Below are positions 58,132 through 64,000 of a stretch of 64,000 nucleotides of DNA, one piece after another. Source of the DNA: Cyanophora paradoxa. Taxonomy: Eukaryota > Glaucocystophyceae > Cyanophorales > Cyanophoraceae. The number at the start of each line of letters is the position of its first letter. The first letter of the stretch is position 1. The position numbers and the translations under genes are program-made. The notes under the pieces are model-generated. The model saw only the letters and a program-made list of their open reading frames with translations. It did not search any database and had not been told where the DNA came from. The stretch spans positions 1-64,000 of the forward strand of contig QPMI01000116.1 of assembly GCA_004431415.1 (NCBI GenBank), read 5' to 3'.

Positions 58132-58533
58132 TGTTGTCGTTATAACGTACTTGGGAAAACGGGTCGTTATAACGTGACCGTTATAACGCGTTATAACGGA
58201 TAATGACGCGTTACTTTCGTCATTTTGAATATTATATTATATTAAATATTCATTAAATAAATTCCATTTCCTGCACGGGTACTTCCGCTCGTACGTGACC
58301 GCGGTCTGCCTGTGACCGCCGGCGAGCTTCCGAAGCCTTCCTTACATATACAAACATCTTCTTAGCTATTCTATCATAGTTTTATGTCATAAATGCGTTA
58401 AAATAGGATGAAATACGTGAGTAAAGGGGGGGTGAAGCTCGTTAATAACGACTGTCCGTCATATTGACTGGGGTCGTTATAACGCGTTATTAACGTGACG
58501 TTATAACGTCACTCGTTATAACGGTGACGTTAT
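58132..58533. mobile_element. Terminal-inverted-repeat element with eight CGTTATAACG palindromes (402 bp)
   Basis: Ends TGTTGTCGTTATAACGT (left) and its inverse at 58517-58533 match perfectly, with CAG flanking each side. The perfect 10-bp palindrome CGTTATAACG occurs four times near each end. The centre is AT-rich with no reading frame. Confidence 0.75.
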
Positions 58534-59882
58534 AACGACAACACAGCCTCCACGGATCGAGCGGGCTTTCTTCGAGGCGCTGATTCGCCGCGGGGCCCGG
58601 AGTCCAGGCCCCGCGGCCGCGCTCGACGCCCCGGCCCCGGCCCGCTAGCGCTACGGTACCCATCCCTGGCATTTCGTTCCCTGCCACGGGAAATAGTACT
58701 ATATAAATATGATAGTCACGGTCACGCCGCACCGGTATACGCCGTGACGTCGGCGCCTAGCCCCAGAACTACGTACTGTAAAACGAGAAATGTCCGGCGG
58801 GAAGCCTAAATTAAAAGCCTAGGCCTCGCAATTTCACTTCAGCATTTGCATATCCTGTGCTCTAGATCTATAGCTAAATTAAAAGGACTGAGAAAAATCG
58901 TTCGAGGCTGAAGCCACGACTGGATTCGGAAACTAGACTCGCTCACACTCGTAAAAAACGATCACTGATCAATTGCAAGCATGTCCTGTGCAATGAAAAA
59001 TGCTAATTATATATAAGAAGTCTCTGAACACGACGTTTGAGATCACTCTGCTCACTCTGCAAACAGCGATCATATTAATGCATTCAGCTGCGCACTGAGA
59101 ACGCTTACGTATACTCTGCAAAAAAAATCATATGCAGCCATGTACTGTGCTATAACACCTAAAGATTGAGAGTCCTGTACATGCGCCGGGACCCAAGGCG
59201 CAGCAACGCGTATACGTTCAATACAACATGAAAGTGCCAGAAAAATGCTGGCAAGAAATGAACTGAAGCCGTCCGATTGTCCTTGTCGACAGCACGAAAT
59301 GCCTGCCCTTATGTAGCTCTCTAAGTTGACCTCTAAAAGGAGAGAAAGTGATTGTAAAAGCGGAAGAAATCTCAGAGAGCTAAATGAGGGCAGGAAATCC
59401 GAGCTGCGAAAACCTCGGGTAGAAATTCGGAGGCGCCAGGTCTAGGCGCCTCGAAAAAGCTGAAAACAGCTAAAAAAGCGGCGCGAAAATCGATATCGGC
59501 GCCCTGCGTGCTTCGTATGCGGCCCCGCCCGTTCGCCTCAGAAAGGGGCGGTACGCCCCCTTCTTCGTGTAGCGTCGCGGCCGGGGCCCATCGAAGAGAG
59601 CTAGCTCACGGCCCGGATGCTGCGAGGGCGGCCAGTGGCCCACGGTGAGCACGGGACATATACAATTGCAAACCTTGAAGCTGGAGGCGGGGCGCTTCCT
59701 CACCGTCTCTCTCCGGGGTGCTCCGGAAATGTGCAAGATACGAAAGGGGATCCGGGGGACCCGGAAGTGAGCTGCTGATGTCGTGATCTGTCCCCGCAGT
59801 CGGAATGTCTGGAGCCCAAATAAATCAGCCGAAATCGATCGAGACGAAGAGCACCAGATCTTTGATTTGAGCGAAAGGAATA
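58534..59882. other. Gene-free spacer
   Basis: 1.35 kb in which I see no supportable gene. AT content is higher than elsewhere (58800-59160). Confidence 0.45.
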
Positions 59883-61521
59883 TCATGCACCAGGATGGGG
59901 GAGAACGATGTCAGGCGGACGCTGAAATGCTTGCGGCAGCGGCTGCAACGTCGACGTCTGACCGTGAAGCGCTGAAATCGCTGACGCAGTCGCCGCAGCC
60001 GATGCAACGGGCGCTGCCGCTGCGGCTGCAGGCGCCGCCGCAGCCGACGGAAGCGGAGCGCTCGAGCTCTGGCCAGCGTCCGGCCCCGCCGCTTGGGTCT
60101 TCTTCTTCTGGTCCGCCAGGGCCCGTGACCCCGTCATAGCGACAAGCGCGTAGTGGCTGCAGAAGACCCGCGTCTCCTTGGCGGGGGTCTCGCCGACGAC
60201 GACGAGCCGGAACCGCCTCTTGGGATAGTTGAACCTGACGCGGAAGTCGAACGTGGCGACGCCATCCCCGGAGATGTCGATGCTCTGCGAGTTCCGAGGT
60301 GTCAGACCAAATGTAAATGTAGGACTAGGTCGGCAAGCTTAAGCAGCGAAAGGCGGCATGGCGGAGAGGCGGAGCGGCGAACCTCCACCGCATCCGCTGG
60401 CGACTCTTCGCCCTCCAAAGGCTTCGGCGACTTCGGAACGAAGGCGTCGCCCCGCATGTACGCACGGGAAAGCCCCCCCGGGACCGGCTCCAACTTGAAA
60501 AGATTGCCGACCTGATCTGAACGAACGCGCGCGCGCGCGTTAGAATATACACGCTTCAGCAATCGCCAAGATTGAAGCAAAACGCACTTTGCCATGCGGC
60601 GAGGAGGAACGCAGATTTAATGGGCTCGCCGAAGTTGTACTGCCCGCGCAGCACTTGAGCCAGCTTTTTACAGCTGGGCTTGGAGCCCTCGACCTCCAGC
60701 TGCAGTGCTCCGCCGAGCGCGGCGTACGGGGAAAGCTGCTGCAGCCGTAGAGGCCTAGACGAGGAGCTGGAGCTGGATTGCGATTGAGAGCTTGACTGGG
60801 CGGGAGCGGAGCTGGCGCCGGGGCTCGAGCTGGCTATGGACTCTGTTCCCGACGCGACGGCGATGAACAGACGGAAAGAATCTACGTCGACGTTAACGTT
60901 GGGATTCGGAGCTGCAAGATGCCTCCTTAAAGCATCGCTCGCGTAGGAGATCACTGCCTCGAGGTTGAACGGCAGACGCTGCGGCTGTCCGGACTCCGCG
61001 GCCACGTCCGCGGCCGGCGGGCTTCCGCTCCCCTCGCGGGGCGACGAGGCCGGCGTCCCCGAAGCGGAGGAGCCGCCGGCGCCTGGAGAAGAGATGAGAT
61101 CTAGAGCTGTGACGTCACGGGAGCCCAGATCTAGAAACCGTGGCGGACCTTGCGAGCCCGCGCCTCCAGAAGGCGCAGGTGGAGATTCTGCATTACTCAC
61201 ATTGATGTGCACGGGCAAAGGTGCGCCTGCGGTCTCGTCATACGGCGCGGCAGGGTTTGCGCGCAAAGCTTGCCGACCTGTCAAAAGCGGATTGGCCTCG
61301 GGCGACTCGGCAGCGCCGCGAACCGGCTCGGAGGACGATTCTGAGCGAGATGCTCGTGAGGTCCCGGCGCCCGGGGGCGCGCGGCGAGTCGGGAGCGTAC
61401 GGCCGGGCGCGGCGAAAAGCGCACCAGCATCCGAGGCCTCCCTGAGACGTGCTCGCTTGAGCGTCCGCTCAGACGCGCTCCCTGAGGCTTCGTCGCCCGA
61501 AAACTGAGCCGATCGCTGCAT
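59883..61521 (-). CDS. Ser/Ala/Pro-rich protein with a conserved-looking core (family not recognised)
   Basis: ATG 61521 opens MQRSAQFSGDEASGSASERTLKRARLRE, with KRARLRE as a possible nuclear signal. The long first exon (to ~60590) is low-complexity, then becomes ordered: LPFNLEAVISYASDALRRHL, VDSFRLFIAVASG, and LEVEGSKPSCKKLAQVLRGQYNFGEPIKSAFLLA. A second exon (~60525-60395) reads VGNLFKLEPVPGGLSRAYMRGDAFVPKS. A third (~60285-59883) reads SIDISGDGVATFDFRVRFNYPKRRFRLVVVGETP..VFCSHYALVAMTG, which looks like beta strands, and ends in an Ala/Pro tail with stop at 59883. The acceptor sites are clear; the first donor near 60590 is uncertain. Function unknown. It is divergent from the kinase gene, with 326 bases between starts. 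Confidence 0.6.
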
Positions 61522-61847
61522 CGCAGTCTCGACCGAAATCTACACCGAAACTTGCGTGTGCTCGTATCCCGGGTCCCCGCGTGAGCGCGTGGCGCTCCGC
61601 CGCTCCAGCACGCGTACTCATGCACGCCTCTCGCGGACGGCACGACGGGCACTGCTGCTGGCTCGCGCGCGAATGAGCGGATGGCGCGCGGCGGTCCGTA
61701 GAAGTCCGCCGGTGGCTAGCGCTGATATACACTGTTCCGCATTTCGAGGCCTGCGAGATCGGCCTGCATGCAGCTGGTCAGCGGCCGGGCTGGTCAAGCG
61801 CGTTTGCACTCTGTACCCCTCACTCGCCAGCGCGGCTCCGTCCAGCG
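61522..61847. promoter_or_regulatory. Probable bidirectional promoter interval
   Basis: 326 bases separate two divergent start codons (61521 minus, 61848 plus). No specific element is recognised; the call rests on layout only. Confidence 0.4.
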
Positions 61848-64000
61848 ATGTCGGCGCAGAGCCCGCTGCTCTGCGTCTTCATCTGGGAGGATCCGCCGCC
61901 ACCGGGACAGCCGCCGCCCCCTCCGCCGGCGCAGGTTCCCGTCGAGGTCGGCCCGCTTCGCTCTGCGGGTGCGCCGGAAGCCGCCCTGACCGCGTCTCGC
62001 GGCAGCCGCTGGATGAGCGCACATCCTTCAAGGAGCTGAAGGCGGTTGGAAGCGCCGAAGTCCGGGGCGCGCGCCGCTACACTCGCCACGTTTTGAAGAA
62101 CGCACTGCAGCTGATGGGGTGCAAGCCCCAGCACTCGCACTACATCACAGGTGAGCTCGTCACCGTCCGCTAGCTTCTTCTGCGTCTCTGAGCGCGCATA
62201 CGTGCTTCCCGGCGGCCGCAGAGGCCGTCTTCGATGCGCTGACCGAGGAAGGCTCTAGGCGCGGAACCCTGAGGGGCGGGTCCGACGAGACGTTCTGCGC
62301 GTGCACGACGCGGGCGCAGTTCCTGCACGTCGTGCAGGCCGCTCTGGCGAGGCAAGCCGGCGATCCGCCCGCCCGCCCGCCCGCCCGCCGCGCCGCGCCC
62401 AGTCCGTGACGGAAGGGGCGCAGGCACCAGTACGTCAAGCCGAGGCACCTGCAGGACTTTGTGATCGCGTGTGACATCAAGGAGCGCAAGCGCTCCTTCG
62501 TTCTCCTCTTCGGCGGCACGTCCGGCTGCGGCAAGTCCACCCTCGCCTCGCTGCTCGCCTCCCGGTGCGCGGGAAAGAGCGCCCGCTTTCCTTTCCGCCA
62601 GCGCGCCGCTGTTTACGACGCCGCGCGGCTCGGCTCCAGGCTCGGCGTGACGACCGTGCTCTCCACGGATTCGATCCGCCACATGCTGCGAAACTTCATT
62701 ACGCAGGCGCGCCGGCCGGCCCTTGCCGTCGCTCTTTCTTTCCCGCCCGCACTCCCCGCGGCTTAATCTGCGGTAGGAGGAGGCGCCGATCCTGTACGCC
62801 TCCACGTACGACGCGGCCGAGGCGCTGCAGGGCTCCGAGCTCGACGGAATGACGCCGAAGAAGCGGGTGCGGGGGGGCCGCGGGCGTCGCCCGGGCCCGC
62901 TCGGCTCACCCGGGTTGGACGCAGCTGCTGTCGGGGTACAAGGCGCAGAACGAGATGGTGTTCAGGTGAGCGGAGACGCGGCGGGGCCTTCGTTCTCCCG
63001 CCCGCTTCCCCCGTCCCCGCCCGCCCCGCCCCCCTAACCTTGTACCCCCCCTCTCAGCAAGCTGGCGGCGCTGATCGACGCGTGCGAGCGCCGCAACGAG
63101 TCAGTCATCATCGAGGGGGTGCGCCTCGGATCGGATCTGACCTGATCTATCTCGGTGATTTCAATGTGAATTTGATCGGAAGGTGCACTGCTCGGTCGAG
63201 CTGGTGGTGGAGCTGATGCGGCGGTACCCCAACTGCATCCCCTTCATCGTCTTCATCTCCAACGAGGCGCGCGCGCCCGTACCCCCCATCCCGTCCCCTT
63301 TCTCCCCCACCCGCCAACCCTTCTTCCCCCCCCCCCTCCCCGCCAACTTCGTTCGCAGAACAAGCACAAGGAGCGCTTCGCGGTCCGCTCGAAGTACATG
63401 ACGCTGGATCCCCGCCTCGTGCGCCCTTTCTAGATTCTAGATTAGCCTTGATTTGATTCTAGATGCGCCTTAGGTTCTAGATCAGCCTAACCCGCCTCGT
63501 GCGCTCCGCCTCGATTAGGCTCTAGACGCGCCTTCGATTCTAGGTTAGGCTAACCTGGAGCCAGAGAGAGACTAGCCTCGCCCGGGCCCTCCTCCCCACG
63601 CCAGCCGGCCCGGGCCGCCTCTGCCCGGCCGCGCGCCTAGAGCCTAGCCAGAGCCTCGTTTGCCCCGCCTGGCCCCGCCCGGGCCCTCCTCCCTGCGCCG
63701 AGCGAGGACGGCCAGTCGGGCCGTCTCTGCCCCGCCGCGCGCCTTAAAGAGTCCAGCCTATCCAAGCCCAGCCAGAGAGAGACTAGCCCCGGTGCTCTGC
63801 CTGCCCGTCTCTGCCTAGCCAAACTTCGCCTAGAATCGCCTAGCCAAGCTTCGCCTAGCCCGGACGCTCTGCCGCGCCCCCCCGCCGACGCCCCCCTCGC
63901 CCCCGGCCGCAGAACAAGTACGCGAAGCACTTCTCGAACATCCGGACCATCCAGAAGTACCTCTGCAAGCAGGCCGACCGCTTCCTCGTGCGCCCCCGCC
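61848..64000 (+). CDS. 2-phosphoglycerate kinase, plant-type P-loop protein; 3' end outside window
   Basis: ATG 61848 (MSAQSPLLCVFIWEDPPPPG) starts exon 61848-61934, joined in phase to 62006-62150 (PLDERTSFKELKAVG..HYITG) and 62222 onward (EAVFDALTEE). The kinase core has RSFVLLFGGTSGCGKSTLAS (Walker A, ~62494), then LGVTTVLSTDSIRHMLRNF (~62640), YASTYDAAEAL, KLAALIDACERRNESVIIEG, VHCSVELVVELMRRYPNCIPFIVFISN, NKHKERFAVRSKYMTLDPRL and NKYAKHFSNIRTIQKYLCKQADRFL, all in the order found in plant 2-phosphoglycerate kinase proteins. The reaction phosphorylates 2-phosphoglycerate to 2,3-bisphosphoglycerate; in eukaryotes the function is less certain. A GC donor at 62707 is required by the sequence. 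The intron 63419-63912 repeats its own donor junction (63491). The gene continues past 64000. Confidence 0.93.

Noticed and set aside
58132-58533. hAT assignment for the CGTTATAACG element
   Set aside because: The ends resemble some hAT termini but the adjacent 8-mers do not match, and only CAG is duplicated, so the superfamily is left open.
1-64000. tRNA, rRNA, CRISPR array, telomere repeat or prokaryotic operon signals
   Set aside because: I looked for cloverleaf-like segments, regular repeat-spacer arrays and TTAGGG-type runs by eye and saw none. The intron-rich genes rule out a prokaryote.

Overview
This is a GC-rich nuclear segment from a eukaryote. Fifteen gene loci are recognisable and nearly all are split by short introns. 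The organism is probably a unicellular alga: a DRP2/classical-type dynamin with PH and proline-rich regions, a SHAQKYF-class MYB factor with the plant-type RSSIHDIT motif, a plant-type 2-phosphoglycerate kinase, a Rubisco-methyltransferase-type SET protein and a PFA-DSP phosphatase occur together. Many introns have GC-AG borders and donors are of the form G(T/C)GCGC rather than GTAAGT. Frequent GC donors have been described in haptophytes, so a haptophyte-like alga is my tentative guess; the sequence alone does not prove it.

Layout: 1-8.3 kb holds the 3' two thirds of a dynamin gene (+). 8.3-11.6 kb is gene-free and holds three hAT-type MITEs side by side, each with a perfect 8-bp target duplication. 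11.6-20.4 kb is one large secreted-protein gene (+) built from two exon-for-exon duplicated halves plus a unique C-terminus. 20.7-23.8 kb holds a small membrane-protein gene that runs in frame into a second, internally deleted copy of the dynamin 3' end. 24.3-27 kb is a coiled-coil protein. 27.8-29.3 kb is a 40-bp minisatellite with a conserved head sequence; the same family recurs inverted at 52.1-52.85 kb. 30.2-32.5 kb is the MYB factor. 33-34 kb holds a tandem repeat, one copy of which carries a fourth hAT MITE while its neighbour preserves the empty site. 34.1-35.4 kb (-) is a RAD18-like ubiquitin ligase, 35.9-39.1 kb (-) is the mitochondrial GTPase Miro, and 39.5-40.1 kb (+) is a thioredoxin-fold protein. 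41.3-47.1 kb (+) is a Gln/Ala-rich protein with a GLTSCR1 domain. 47.6-50.6 kb (+) is the SET protein, 51.2-51.8 kb (-) the PFA-DSP phosphatase, 53.1-53.7 kb (+) a 128-residue unknown, and 53.9-56.2 kb (-) a Cys-rich single-pass membrane protein. 56.9-58.5 kb holds three more terminal-inverted-repeat elements. 59.9-61.5 kb (-) is an unknown protein and 61.8 kb to the right end (+) is the 2-phosphoglycerate kinase gene, cut by the window.

The genes do not form one pathway. They are a normal mixed set: membrane scission (dynamin), mitochondrial movement (Miro), DNA damage tolerance (RAD18), transcription and chromatin (MYB, GLTSCR1), protein methylation (SET), phosphatase signalling and surface proteins. 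The most unusual features are at genome-architecture level: the GC-AG introns, introns enlarged by repeated copies of their own exon/donor junction, clustered hAT MITEs with a preserved empty site, and a gene fusion made by partial duplication of the dynamin gene. Several coding frames in GC-rich low-complexity stretches shift by one base; these may be real lesions or homopolymer errors in the assembly.
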